This document shows positions 14,382 to 28,314 of a stretch of 64,000 nucleotides of DNA, piece by piece. The DNA lies in contig NC_134455.1 of the NCBI RefSeq assembly GCF_047948215.1, forward strand, positions 321,524,147 through 321,588,146, written 5' to 3'. How positions within the stretch are numbered: the first letter of the stretch is position 1; every line of letters begins with the position of its first letter. Under the pieces are notes generated by a model, which did no database searches, was not told the origin of the DNA, and was given only the letters and a program-made list of their open reading frames with translations. This DNA is from Lycorma delicatula. Lineage: Eukaryota; Arthropoda; Insecta; Hemiptera; Fulgoridae. Position numbers and translations under genes: made by a program.

Positions 14382-15962
14382 TCAAGTGTATTAATATTAA
14401 ACGACAACCTTGATATTCTACAAAGAAATAAATAATTATAAATCGCCCAAAACACTAAAACATGTGATGTTATTTGTATGTTAGTGGATAATGTTCATCT
14501 AATCATATCTATAGGATATCCTAACTGTGTGTCATCCTAACAAAACAAAACAAAACCAACAGCAATATTTAGTTTGTATTTTAATAGAAGGAGTACTCGG
14601 CTTGAATGCTGGAACACTTGAATTTAAAATCAGTGAATTTGGGTACCACTAAAACAACCTGGTGGATATTACTTTAAAAGAATGATGATTGCTAAAATTT
14701 TTTTAAATGTTAAACAATACAAATTAATAATTTATATCCATGGATACTATATATTTATATTTAACTAGTTACAAATAAAATGATTTTCATAACGTCAGAT
14801 GAGATTCTCTGTCATGCTTATTTGTATAAATATTAATTGCAAATATTTTTTCCCGAATAATAAATGTTTTTATAAACGTATTCATATAACACTCTGCAAA
14901 ATTAAAAGGAAAAATACCCACAATTATTAAAAACCTTAATTTTTAAGAGTGTAAATATAAATAATTATACCACTAACGTTTAAAATATTACAAAAGATAA
15001 TTATTACAAACAATAATTGTTTTAATGATATAACATTTAATAATTATTATTTTTATATCATTAAAACAATACAAAAAAATTATACATTAAAAAAAACTAG
15101 GTTTTTTTATTATTCTTGTTAAAATTGATTAATACAATAGCTTAAATAAATATCAAACAATTTAACTTTTATCATTTCTTTATATATAGCATGAATTTTA
15201 CAGCGATTTTCATACCCAAAAAGAGGTAATGCTAACATACTAGAAGCAAACATAAAACTAATAGACCAGTACCAATCTGTTTCTTTATGTTACAACACAA
15301 TAAAAATTTGATTCCACTATCAGATCATGAACTCTATTGACAAACATTGCTTTGACCGGGAGGATTGCCACAACTGTTCTTCTAGGGTAATCACAAGATT
15401 AATCATAGTTGACCCTCGAGTGGTCATATGTGCTAATACATTTTCAGAGTAAGCTGCATAATAAGGCAGAAACCATTTACTAAACTGATTAGGAAAAACA
15501 AATCATAAAATTCAAAGGAACCCTTTTCCATAAAAAATATATGAATTCTATATTAACTGCATGGAAAAAATCATAGTGTTAATTGATATCTTGAAAAACT
15601 TGAACAGTTTATTTTATAGACACTTAAAATTTCAATAACTATATTCTGGAATGTTTTTTTCTCACTTTTACCTGTTCTGCCTTCAGCAATCCATTGAAGT
15701 ATTGCTTATGTCGATGAAAGAGGATGATATTAACTGCACTTAGTTGAAACCCAACCTTAAAACTTCTCTTATTTTTGAAAAACAGTTATATTTTTATTAC
15801 AGTACCTTTTGTGTTTTTGAGCCGAAGTAATGACACAATTATGAGAATTGTACACTACAGTTTATAATATCATTGTAATCTTTCAATAACTGTTGGGACT
15901 TTTAACACATGTGCGCACATGCTCACAAATATAAAATGAACGCAATTTCAGTCACCATACTT
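14382..15962. repeat. Satellite unit U10, 1581 bp (hybrid)
   Basis: The left part is of the U4 type (AATCAGTGAATTTGG) and the right part of the U1 type (GGAAAAAATCATAG, CTTAGTTGAAAC). This is a second recombinant with the same 1581-bp length as U7 but a different left parent. Confidence 0.92.
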
Positions 15963-17547
15963 TCAAGTGTATTAATATTAAACGACAACCTTGATATTCT
16001 ACAAAGAAATAAATAATTATAAATCGCCCAAAACACTAAAACATGTGATGTTATTTGTATGTTAGTGGATAATGTTCATCTAATCATATCTATAGGATAT
16101 CCTAACTGTGTGTCATCCTAACAAAACAAAACAAAACCAACAGCAATATTTAGTTTGTATTTTAATAGAAGGAGTACTCGGCTTGAATGCTGGAACACTT
16201 GAATTTAAAATCAGAGAATTTGGGTACCACTAAAACAACCTGGTGGATATTACTTTAAAAGAATGATGATTGCTAAAATTTATTTAAATGTTAAACAATA
16301 CAAATTAATAATTTATATCCATGGATACTATATATTTATATTTAACTAGTTACAAATAAAATGATTTTCATAACGTCAGATGAGATTCTCTGTCATGCTT
16401 ATTTGTATAAATATTAATTGCAAATATTTTTTCCCGAATAATAAATGTTTTTATAAACGTATTCATATAACACTCTGCAAAATTAAAAGGAAAAATACCC
16501 ACAATTATTAAAAACCTTAATTTTTAAGAGTGTAAATATAAATAATTATACCACTAACGTTTAAAATATTACAAAAGATAATTATTACAAACAATAATTG
16601 TTTTAATGATATAACATTTAATAATTATTATTTTTATATCATTAAAACAATACAAAAAAATTATACATTAAAAAAAACTAGGTTTTTTTATTATTCTTGT
16701 TAAAATTGATTAATACAATAGCTTAAATAAATATCAAACAATTTAACTTTTATCATTTCTTTATATATAGCATGAATTTTACAGCGATTTTCATACCCAA
16801 AAAGAGGTAATGCTATCATACTAGAAGCAAACATAAAACTAATAGACCAGTACCAATCTGTTTCTTTATGTTACAACACAATAAAAATTTGATTCCACTA
16901 TCAGATCATGAACTCTATTGACAAACATTGCTTTGACCGGGAGGATTGCCACAACTGTTCTTCTAGGGTAATCACAAGATTAATCATAGTTGACCCTCGA
17001 GTGGTCATATGTGCTAATACATTTTCAGAGTAAGCTGCATAATAAGGCAGAAACCATTTACTAAACTGATTAGGAAAAACAAATCATAAAATTCAAAGGA
17101 ACCCTTTTCCATAAAAAATATATGAATTCTTTATTAACTGCATGGAAATTATAAATCGTAGTGTTAATTGGTATCTTGAAAAACTTGAACAGTTTATTTT
17201 ATAGACACTTAAAATTTCAATAACTATATTCTGGAATGTTTTTTTCTCACTTATACCTGTTCTGCCTTCAGCAATCCATTGAAGTATTGCTTATGTCGAT
17301 GAAAGAGGATGATATTAACTGCACTTAATTGAAACCCAACCTTAAAACTTCTCTTATTTTTGAAAAACAGTTATATTTTTATTACAGTACCTTTTGTGTT
17401 TTTGAGCCGAAGTAATGACACAATTATGAGAATTGTACACTACAGTTTATAATATCATTGTAATCTTTCAATAACTGTTGGTACTTTTAACACATGTGCG
17501 CACATGCTCACAAATATAAAATGAACGCAATTTCAGTCACCATACTT
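15963..17547. repeat. Satellite unit U11, 1585 bp
   Basis: Short form without the 32-bp duplication, of the U2/U6/U8 type. Confidence 0.95.
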
Positions 17548-19164
17548 TCAAGTGTATTAATATTAAACGACAACCTTGATATTCTACAAAGAAATAAATA
17601 ATTATAAATCACCCAAAACACTAAAACATGTGATGTTATTTGTATGTTAGTGGATAATGTTCATCTAATCATATCTATAGGATATCCTAACTGTGTGTCA
17701 TCCTAACAAAACAAAACAAAACCAACAGCAATATTTAGTTTGTATTTTAATAGAAGGAGTACTCGGCTTGAATGCTGGAACACTTGAATTTAAAATCAGA
17801 GAATTTGGGTACCACTAAAACAACCTGGTGGATATTACTTTAAAAGAAAGATGATTGCTAAAATTTATTTAAATGTTAAACAATACAAATTAATAATTTA
17901 TATCCATGGATACTATACTAATTTAAAATTTATTTCCATGGATACTATATATTTATATTTAACTAGTTACAAATAAAATGATTTTCATAACGTCAGATGA
18001 GATTCTCTGTCATGCTTATTTGTATAAATATTAATTGCAAATATTTTTTCCCGAATAATAAATGTTTTTATAAACGTATTCATATAACACTCTGCAAAAT
18101 TAAAAGGAAAAATACCCACAATTATTAAAAACCTTAATTTTTAAGAGTGTAAATATAAATAATTATACCACTAACGTTTAAAATATTACAAAAGATAATT
18201 ATTACAAACAATAATTGTTTTAATGATATAACATTTAATAATTATTATTTTTATATCATTAAAACAATACAAAAAAATTATACATTAAAAAAAACTAGGT
18301 TTTTTTATTATTCTTGTTAAAATTGATTAATACAATAGCTTAAATAAATATCAAACAATTTAACTTTTATCATTTCTTTATATATAGCATGAATTTTACA
18401 GCGATTTTCATACCCAAAAAGAGGTAATGCTATCATACTAGAAGCAAACATAAAACTAATAGACCAGTACCAATCTGTTTCTTTATGTTACAACACAATA
18501 AAAATTTGATTCCACTATCAGATCATGAACTCTATTGACAAACATTGCTTTGACCGGGAGGATTGCCACAACTGTTCTTCTAGGGTAATCACAAGATTAA
18601 TCATAGTTGACCCTCGAGTGGTCATATGTGCTAATACATTTTCAGAGTAAGCTGCATAATAAGGCAGAAACCATTTACTAAACTGATTAGGAAAAACAAA
18701 TCATAAAATTCAAAGGAACCGTTTTCCATAAAAAATATATGAATTCTGTATTAACTGCATGGAAATTATAAATCGTAGTGTTAATTGGTATCTTGAAAAA
18801 CTTGAACAGTTTATTTTATAGACACTTAAAATTTCAATAACTATATTCTGGAATGTTTTTTTCTCACTTATACCTGTTCTGCCTTCAGCAATCCATTGAA
18901 GTATTGCTTATGTCGATGAAAGAGGATGATATTAACTGCACTTAATTGAAACCCAACCTTAAAACTTCTCTTATTTTTGAAAAACAGTTATATTTTTATT
19001 ACAGTACCTTTTGTGTTTTTGAGCCGAAGTAATGACACAATTATGAGAATTGTACACTACAGTTTATAATATCATTGTAATCTTTCAATAACTGTTGGTA
19101 CTTTTAACACATGTGCGCACATGCTCACAAATATAAAATGAACGCAATTTCAGTCACCATACTT
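17548..19164. repeat. Satellite unit U12, 1617 bp (hybrid)
   Basis: The left part is of the U3/U9 type (AAAAGAAAGATG, 32-bp duplication). The right part is of the U4 type (GGAACCGTTTTCC, TTCTGTATTAACTG). This again indicates exchange between unit classes. Confidence 0.92.
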
Positions 19165-20441
19165 TCAAGTGTATTAATATTAAACGACAACCTTGATATT
19201 CTACAAAGAAATAAATAATTATAAATCGCCCAAAACACTAAAACATGTGATGTTATTTGTATGTTAGTGGATAATGTTCATCTAATCATATCTATAGGAT
19301 ATCCTAACTGTGTGTCATCCTAACAAAACAAAACAAAACCAACAGCAATATTTAGTTTGTATTTTAATAGAAGGAGTACTCGGCTTGAATGCTGGAACAC
19401 TTGAATTTAAAATCAGAGAATTTGGGTACCACTAAAACAACCTGGTGGATATTACTTTAAAAGAATGATGATTGCTAAAATTTATTTAAATGTTAAACAA
19501 TACAAATTAATAATTTATATCCATGGATACTATATATTTATATTTAACTAGTTACAAATAAAATGATTTTCATAACGTCAGATGAGATTCTCTGTCATGC
19601 TTATTTGTATAAATATTAATTGCAAATATTTTTTCCCGAATAATAAATGTTTTTATAAACGTATTCATATAACACTCTGCAAAATTAAAAGGAAAAATAC
19701 CCACAATTATTAAAAACCTTAATTTTTAACATTGTAAAAATAAATAATTATACCACTAACGTTTAAAATATTACAAAAGATAATTATTACAAACAATAAT
19801 TGTTTTAATGATATAACATTTAATAATTATTATTTTTATATCATTAAAACAATACAAAAAAATTATACATTAAAAAAAACTAGGTTTTTTTATTATTCTT
19901 GGTAAAATTGATTAATACAATAGCTTAAATAAATATCAAATAATGTAACTTTTATCATTTCTTTATATATAGCATGAATTTTACAGCGATTTTCATACCC
20001 AAAAAGAGGTAATGCTATCATACTAGAAGCAAACATAAAACTAATAAACCAGTACCAATCTGTTTCTTTATATTACAACACAATAAAAATTTGATTCCAC
20101 TATCAGATCATGAACTCTATTGACAAACATTGCTTTGACCAGGAGGATTGCTACAACGGTTCTTCTAGGGTAATCACAAGAATAATCATAGTTGACCCTC
20201 GAGTGGTCTTATTTGCTAATAAATTTTCAGAGTAAGCTGCATAATAAGGCAGAAACCATTTACTAAACAGATTAGGAAAAAAAAATCATAAAATTCAAAG
20301 GAACCCTTTTCCATAAAAAATATATGAATTCTTTATTAACTGCATGGAAATTATAAATCATAGTTTTAATTGATGTCTTGAAAAACTTGAACAGTTTATT
20401 TTATAGACACTTAAAATTTCAATAACTATATTCTGGAATGT

Positions 20442-20640
20442 GTTTTTCTCACTTTTACCTGTTCTGCCTTCAGCAATCCATTGAAGTATTGCTTATGTCG
20501 ATGAAAGAGGATGATATTAACTGCGCTTAATTGAAACCCAACCTTAAAACTTCTCTTATTAGTGGATGAACCCTGTAACTGTCGACTTGTAAATCAGCTG
20601 ATTTGGAAAGACACTTTCACCACTATACCAACCAGGTGGA
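20442..20640 (-). repeat. tRNA-headed SINE-like module (best array copy, U13)
   Basis: Read on the minus strand, the module begins at ACCTGGTTGGTATAGTGG. It holds a perfect A-box match TGGTATAGTGG (20620-20630) and a weak B-box-like GGGTTCATCC (20564-20573). It runs on through GGTTGGGTTTCAATTAA, ATATCATCCTC and AACAGGTAAAAGTGAG. This order (tRNA head, body, A-rich end) is that of a tRNA-derived SINE, and from memory it resembles a SINE common in hemipteran insects, which I cannot confirm here. Six further long units carry the same module at the left edge of their 760-bp segments. Short units keep only the body because the 760-bp deletion removes the head. Confidence 0.5.
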
Positions 20641-21320
20641 TATTCTAGAATGTTAAAAAATGATAATTGTTCAAATTTATTTAAAATTACAAACAACAAT
20701 ACAAATTTATATTAGAAATAAAAATTTATTTCTATGGAAACTATATATTTATATTCCTTTAGTTTTATTTAATATGTGTTAAATAAGATTAGATGTTATC
20801 TTTTTTAATGCTAATTTTTATAAATCTTATTAAATAGTAATTCACTTTCCAAAATCCAGGTAATTTAGACATAATTTTTTAAATATCTTTAAAACAATAA
20901 AAAATAGTAATTATCACACTCTAATTTCGGCAAACCCTCTAAAATTTGATGACAGATTAGATGTTTCTAAAATCTCTTGAAATAAACAAAAATATTAACA
21001 ACTGATTTCCTGACAGATTAATTAAAGTAGTTTATACCTATAATTTTTTCAATAATTATAATATAATAAAAAAAAATATTACATAAATTATTTGATTTTT
21101 ACATTAAAATTATTTATAAAAATAAATATGTTAATTACATTATTAATGAAATCAGTTGGGTAAGATTTTTGTAATGTTATTTTTTGCTTCTCTTATGGAA
21201 CCCTGAAACATTGTGTACAATCTGTCAAATATATTTAACAAGTATTTTTTTTAAAGTGAGTTCTAAATTATAAGAGTTTTTGACCTAGTGTCTTACTGTT
21301 TTATATGTAACAATCCTTTT
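20561..21320. repeat. 760-bp long-form segment in U13
   Basis: Starts AGTGGATGAACCCTG and ends just before the TTTGAAAAACAG shared with short units, which run TCTCTTATT directly into TTTGAAAAAC. All seven copies are exactly 760 bp. Its first half is a diverged paralogue of the unit's own region around unit position 265-480: both have CA/TGGTGGATATT, an AAATTTATTTAAA run, ACTATATATTTATATT and a TTAGATGTTATC-like stretch. The left end holds a tRNA-like head on the minus strand. No open frame of note. Confidence 0.93.
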
Positions 21321-21509
21321 TTTGAAAAACAGTTATATTTTTATTACAGTAACTTTTGTGTTTTTGAGCCGAAGTAATGACACAATTATGAGAATTGTAC
21401 ACTACAGTTTATAATATCATTGTAATCTTTCAATAACAGTTGGTACTTTTAACACATGTGCGCACATGCTCACAAATATAAAATGAACGCAATTTCAGTC
21501 ACCATACTT

Positions 21510-23106
21510 TCAAGTGTATTAATATTAAACGACAACCTTGATATTCTACAAAGAAATAATTATAAATCGCCCAAAACACTAAAACATGTGATGTTATTTG
21601 TATGTTAGTGGATAATGTTCATCTAATCATATCTATAGGATATCCTAACTGTGTGTCATCCTAACAAAACAAAACAAAACCAACAGCAATATTTAGTTTG
21701 TATTTTAATAGAAGGAGTACTCGGCTTGAATGCTGGAACACTTGAGTTTAAAATCAGAGAATTTGGGTACCACTAAAACAACCTGGTGGATATTACTTTA
21801 AAAGAATGATGATTGCTAAAATTTATTTAAATGTTAAACAAAACAAATTAATAATTTATATCCATGGATACTATACTAATTTAAAATTTATTTCCATGGA
21901 TACTATATATTTATATTTAACTAGTTACAAATAAAATGATTTTCATAACGTCAGATGAGATTCTCTGTCATGCTTATTTGTATAAATATTAATTGCAAAT
22001 ATTTTTTCCCGAATAATAAATGTTTTTATAAACGTATTCATATAACACTCTGCAAAATTAAAAGGAAAAATACCCACAATTATTAAAAACCTTAACTTTT
22101 AACATTGTAAAAATAAATAATTATACCACTAACATTTAAAATATTACAAAAGATAATTATTACAAACAATAATTGTTTTAATGATATAACATTTAATAAT
22201 TATTATTTTTATATCATTAAAACAATACAAAAAAATTATACATTTTTTATTACTCTTGTTAAAATTGATTAATACAATAGTTGAAATAAATATCAAATAA
22301 TTTAACTTTTATCATTTCTTTATATATAGCATGAATTTTACAGCGATTTTCATACCCAAAAAAAGGTAATGCTATCATACTAGAAGCAAACATAAAACTA
22401 ATAGACCAGTACCAATCTGTTTCTTTATATTACAACACAATAAAAATTTGATTCCACTATCAGATCATGAACTCTATTGACAAACATTGCTTTGACCGGG
22501 AGGATTGCCACAACTGTTCTTCTAGGGTAATCACAAGATTAATCATAGTTGACCCTCGAGTGGTCATATGTGCTAATACATTTTCAGAGTAAGCTGCATA
22601 ATAAGGCAGAAACCATTTACTAAACTGATTAGGAAAAACAAATCATAAAATTCAAAGGAACCCTTTTTAAAAAAAAATATATGAATTCTTTATTAACTGC
22701 ATGGAAATTATAAATCATAGTGTTAATTGATATCTTGAAAAACTTGAACAGTTTATTTTATAGACACTTAAAATTTCAATAACTATATTCTGGAATGTTT
22801 TTTTCTCACTTTTACCTGTTCTGCCTTCAGCAATCCATTGAAGTATTGCTTATGTCGATGAAAGAGGATGATATTAACTGCACTTAATTGAAACCCAACC
22901 TTAAAACTTCTCTTATTTTTGAAAAACAGTTATATTTTTATTACAGTACCTTTTGTGTTTTTGAGCCAAAGTAATGACACAATTATGAGAATTGTACACT
23001 ACAGTTTATAATATCATTGTAATCTTTCAATAACTGTTGGTACTTTTAACACATGTGCGCACATGCTCACAAATATAAAATGAACGCAATTTCAGTCACC
23101 ATACTT
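21510..23106. repeat. Satellite unit U14, 1597 bp
   Basis: Short form with the 32-bp duplication. A private 17-bp deletion removes the GAAAAAAACTAGG stretch, leaving TTATACATTTTTTATTACTC. Confidence 0.95.
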
Positions 23107-24321
23107 TCAAGTGTATTAATATTAAACGACAACCTTGATATTCTACAAAGAAATAAATAATTATAAATCGCCCAAAACACTAAAACATGTGATGTTATTT
23201 GTATGTTAGTGGATAATGTTCATCTAATCATATCTATAGGATATCCTAACTGTGTGTCATCCTAACAAAACAAAACAAAACCAACAGCAATATTTAGTTT
23301 GTATTTTAATAGAAGGAGTACTCGGCTTGAATGCTGGAACACTTGAGTTTAAAATCAGAGAATTTGGGTACCACTAAAACAACCTGGTGGATATTACTTT
23401 AAAAGAATGATGATTGCTAAAATTTATTTAAATGTTAAACAAAACAAATTAATAATTTATATCCATGGATACTATACTAATTTAAAATTTATTTCCATGG
23501 ATACTATATATTTATATTTAACTAGTTACAAATAAAATGATTTTCATAACGTCAGATGAGATTCTCTGTCATGCTTATTTGTATAAATATTAATTGCAAA
23601 TATTTTTTCCCGAATAATAAATGTTTTTATAAACGTATTCATATAACACTCTGCAAAATTAAAAGGAAAAATACCCACAATTATTAAAAACCTTAATTTT
23701 TAACATTGTAAAAATAAATAATTATACCACTAACGTTTAAAATATTACAAAAGATAATTATTACAAACAATTAGCATGAATTTTACAGCGATTTTCATAC
23801 CCAAAAAAAGGTAATGCTATCATACTAGAAGCAAACATAAAACTAATAGACCAGTACCAATCTGTTTCTTTATATTACAACACAATAAAAATTTGATTCC
23901 ACTATCAGATCATGAACTCTATTGACAAACATTGCTTTGACCGGATCTTGAAAAACTTGAACAGTTTATTTTATAGACACTTAAAATTTCAATAACTATA
24001 TTCTGGAATGTTTTTTTTTCACTTTTACCTGTTCTGCCTTCAGCAATCCATTGAAGTATTGCTTATGTCGATGAAAGAGGATGATATTAACTGCACTTAA
24101 TTGAAACCCAACCTTAAAACTACTCTCTTATTTTTGAAAAACAGTTATATTTTTATTACAGTACCTTTTGTGTTTTTGAGCCGAAGTAATGACACAATTA
24201 TGAGAATTGTACACTACAGTTTATAATATCATTGTAATCTTTCAATAACAGTTGGTACTTTTAACACATGTGCGCACATGCTCACAAATATAAAATGAAC
24301 GCAATTTCAGTCACCATACTT
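23107..24321. repeat. Satellite unit U15, 1215 bp, doubly deleted
   Basis: Two deletions relative to a full unit. About 173 bp is lost at the junction ACAAACAA/TTAGCATG (23770/23771), which removes the 18-bp inverted repeat. About 233 bp is lost at GACCGG/ATCTTG (23944/23945). Confidence 0.95.
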
Positions 24322-26700
24322 TCAAGTGTATTAATATTAAACGACAACCTTGATATTCTACAATAAAATAAATAATTATAAATCGCCCAAAACACTAAAA
24401 CATGTGATGATATTTGTATGTTAGTGGATAATGTTCATCTAATCATATCTATAGGATATCCTAACTGTGTGTCATCCTAACAAAACAAAACAAAACCAAC
24501 AGCAATATTTAGTTTGTATTTTAATAGAAGGAGTACTCGGCTTGAATGCTGGAACACTTGAGTTTAAAATCAGAGAATTTGGGTACCACTAAAACAACCT
24601 GGTGGATATTACTTTAAAAGAATGATGATTGCTAAAATTTATTTAAATGTTAAACAAAACAAATTAATAATTTATATCCATGGATACTATACTAATTTAA
24701 AATTTATTTCCATGGATACTATATATTTATATTTAACTAGTTACAAATAAAATGATTTTCATAACGTCAGATGAGATTCTCTGTCATGCTTATTTGTATA
24801 AATATTAATTGCAAATATTTTTTCCCGAATAATAAATGTTTTTATAATCGTATTCATATAACACTCTGCAAAATTAAAAGGAAAAATACCCACAATTATT
24901 AAAAACCTTAATTTTTAACATTGTAAAAATAAATAATTATACCACTAACGTTTAAAATATTACAAAAGATAATTATTACAAACAATAATTGTTTTAATGA
25001 TATAACATTTAATAATTATTATTTTTATATCATTAAAACAATACAAAAAAATTATACATTTGAAAAAAACTAGGTTTTTTTATTACTCTTGTTAAAATTG
25101 ATTAATACAATAGTTGAAATAAATATCAAATAATTTAACTTTTATCATTTCTTTATATATAGCATGAATTTTACAGCGATTTTCATACCCAAAAAAAGGT
25201 AATGCTATCATACTAGAAGCAAACATAAAACTAATAGACCAGTACCAATCTGTTTCTTTATATTACAACACAATAAAAATTTGATTCCACTATCAGATCA
25301 TGAACTCTATTGACAAACATTGCTTTGACCGGGAGGATTGCCACAACTGTTCTTCTAGGGTAATCACAAGATTAATCATAGTTGACCCTCAAGTGGTCAT
25401 ATGTGCTAATACATTTTCAGAGTAAGCTGCATAATAAGGCAGAAACCATTTACTAAACTGATTAGGAAAAACAAATCATAAAATTCAAAGGAACCCTTTT
25501 CCATAAAAAAATATATGAATTCTTTATTAACTGCATGGAAATTATAAATCATAGTGTTAATTGATATCTTGAAAAACTTGAACAGTTTATTTTATAGACA
25601 CTTAAAATTTCAATAACTATATTCTGGAATGTTTTTTTCTCACTTTTACCTGTTCTGCCTTCAGCAATCCATTGAAGTATTGCTTATGTCGATGAAAGAG
25701 GATGATATTAACTGCACTTAATTGAAACCCAACCTTAAAACTTCTCTTATTAGTGGATGAACCCTGTAACTGTCGACTTGTAAATCAGCTGATTTGGAAA
25801 GACACTTTCACCACTATACCAACCAGGTGGATATTCTAGAATGTTAAAAAATGATAATTGTTCAAATTTATTTAAAATTACAAACAACAATACAAATTTA
25901 TATTAGAAATAAAAATTTATTTCTATGGAAACTATATATTTATATTCCTTTAGTTTTATTTAATATGTGTTAAATAAGATTAGATGTTATCTTTTTTAAT
26001 GCTAATTTTTATAAATCTTATTAAATAGTAATTCACTTTCCAAAATCCAGGTAATTTAGACATAATTTTTTAAATATCTTTAAAACAATAAAAAATAGTA
26101 ATTATCACACTCTAATTTCGGCAAACCCTCTAAAATTTGATGACAGATTAGATGTTTCTAAAATCTCTTGAAATAAACAAAAATATTAACAATTGATTTC
26201 CTGACAGATTAATTAAAGTAGTTTATACCTATAATTTTTTCAATAATTATAATATAATAAAAAAAAATATTACATAAATTATTTGATTTTTACATTAAAA
26301 TTATTTATAAAAATAAATATGTTAATTACATTATTAATGAAATCAGTTGGGTAAGATTTTTGTAATGTTATTTTTTGCTTCTCTTATGGAACCCTGAAAC
26401 ATTGTGTACAATCTGTCAAATATATTTAACAAGTATTTTTTTTAAAGTGAGTTCTAAATTATAAGAGTTTTTGACCTAGTGTCTTACTGTTTTATATGTA
26501 ACAATCCTTTTTTTGAAAAACAGTTATATTTTTATTACAGTAACTTTTGTGTTTTTGAGCCAAAGTAATGACACAATTATGAGAATTGTACACTACAGTT
26601 TATAATATCATTGTAATCTTTCAATAACAGTTGGTACTTTTAACACATGTGCGCACATGCTCACAAATATAAAATGAACGCAATTTCAGTCACCATACTT
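24322..26700. repeat. Satellite unit U16, 2379 bp, long form
   Basis: Long form with the 760-bp segment at 25752-26511. It belongs to the long subclass with ACCCTCAAGTGGTC, which breaks the CTCGAG core, and CCATAAAAAAATATATG. With U15 it makes a 3594-bp dimer. Confidence 0.95.
25752..26511. repeat. 760-bp long-form segment in U16
   Basis: Same boundaries and length as the U13 copy. It reads AACAATTGATTTCC where U13 has AACAACTGATTTCC. Confidence 0.93.
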
Positions 26701-28314
26701 TCAAGTGTATTAATATTAAACGACAACCTTGATATTCTACAAAGAAATAATTATAAATCGCCCAAAACACTAAAACATGTGATGTTATTTGTATGTTAGT
26801 GGATAATGTTCATCTAATCATATCTATAGGATATCCTAACTGTGTGTCATCCTAACAAAACAAAACAAAACCAACAGCAATATTTAGTTTGTATTTTAAT
26901 AGAAGGAGTACTCGGCTTGAATGCTGGAACACTTGAGTTTAAAATCAGAGAATTTGGGTACCACTAAAACAACCTGGTGGATATTACTTTAAAAGAATGA
27001 TGATTGCTAAAATTTATTTAAATGTTAAACAAAACAAATTAATAATTTATATCCATGGATACTATACTAATTTAAAATTTATTTCCATGGATACTATATA
27101 TTTATATTTAACTAGTTACAAATAAAATGATTTTCATAACGTCAGATGAGATTCTCTGTCATGCTTATTTGTATAAATATTAATTGCAAATATTTTTTCC
27201 CGAATAATAAATGTTTTTATAAACGTATTCATATAACACTCTGCAAAATTAAAAGGAAAAATACCCACAATTATTAAAAACCTTAATTTTTAACATTGTA
27301 AAAATAAATAATTATACCACTAACGTTTAAAATATTACAAAAGATAATTATTACAAACAATAATTGTTTTAATGATATAACATTTAATAATTATTATTTT
27401 TATATCATTAAAACAATACAAAAAAATTATACATTTGAAAAAAACTAGGTTTTTTTATTACTCTTGTTAAAATTGATTAATACAATAGTTGAAATAAATA
27501 TCAAATAATTTAACTTTTATCATTTCTTTATATATAGCATGAATTTTACAGCGATTTTCATACCCAAAAAAAGGTAATGCTATCATACTAGAAGCAAACA
27601 TAAAACTAATAGACCAGTACCAATCTGTTTCTTTATATTACAACACAATAAAAATTTGATTCCACTATCAGATCATGAACTCTATTGACAAACATTGCTT
27701 TGACCGGGAGGATTGCCACAACTGTTCTTCTAGGGTAATCACAAGATTAATCATAGTTGACCCTCGAGTGGTCATATGTGCTAATACATTTTCAGAGTAA
27801 GCTGCATAATAAGGCAGAAACCATTTACTAAACTGATTAGGAAAAACAAATCATAAAATTCAAAGGAACCCTTTTTAAAAAAAAATATATGAATTCTTTA
27901 TTAACTGCATGGAAATTATAAATCATAGTGTTAATTGATATCTTGAAAAACTTGAACAGTTTATTTTATAGACACTTAAAATTTCAATAACTATATTCTG
28001 GAATGTTTTTTTCTCACTTTTACCTGTTCTGCCTTCAGCAATCCATTGAAGTATTGCTTATGTCGATGAAAGAGGATGATATTAACTGCACTTAATTGAA
28101 ACCCAACCTTAAAACTTCTCTTATTTTTGAAAAACAGTTATATTTTTATTACAGTACCTTTTGTGTTTTTGAGCCAAAGTAATGACACAATTATGAGAAT
28201 TGTACACTACAGTTTATAATATCATTGTAATCTTTCAATAACTGTTGGTACTTTTAACACATGTGCGCACATGCTCACAAATATAAAATGAACGCAATTT
28301 CAGTCACCATACTT
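26701..28314. repeat. Satellite unit U17, 1614 bp
   Basis: Short form with the 32-bp duplication, AAGAAATAATTATAAATC (4-bp deletion near the start) and GGAACCCTTTTTAAAAAAAA. Confidence 0.95.

Larger units (their letters stand above)
1..19450. repeat. Satellite domain 1 (short units, U1-U12 and start of U13)
   Basis: All complete units here are the short form without the 760-bp segment. Shared markers are AAGAGTGTAAATATA, TTATTATTCTTGTT, AAAAAGAGGTAATG and TTTCTTTATGTTAC; in domain 2 these sites usually read AACATTGTAAAAATA, TTATTACTCTTGTT, AAAAAAAGGTAATG and TTTCTTTATATTAC. Unit sizes follow the series 1613, 1585, 1617, 1585, 1613, 1585, 1581, 1585, 1617, 1581, 1585, 1617. This gives a loose trimer rhythm (1585-1617-158x at U2-U4 and U8-U10, then 1585-1617 at U11-U12). 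Confidence 0.85.
19165..21509. repeat. Satellite unit U13, 2345 bp, long form at the domain boundary
   Basis: 1585 bp of unit plus a 760-bp segment (20561-21320). It lacks the 32-bp duplication, like domain-1 units. The left part carries domain-1 alleles; domain-2 alleles (AACATTGTAAAAATA) begin by 19729, so the domain boundary falls inside this unit. The right part has alleles shared with the diverged edge copy, such as GTGGTCTTATTTGC and CTGCGCTTAATTG. Confidence 0.95.
23107..26700. repeat. Higher-order dimer (U15 + U16), 3594 bp
   Basis: A doubly deleted unit followed by a long unit. The same pair with the same length recurs at 29936-33529. Confidence 0.88.

Noticed and set aside
20564..20630. 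A functional tRNA gene
   Set aside because: The A-box is good, but the B-box is imperfect, spacing is long and no cloverleaf can be folded. It is better read as a SINE head.
20561..21320. The 760-bp segment as a recent transposon insertion
   Set aside because: No terminal inverted repeats, poly(A) or target-site duplication at its borders, and the diverged edge copy already contains it.
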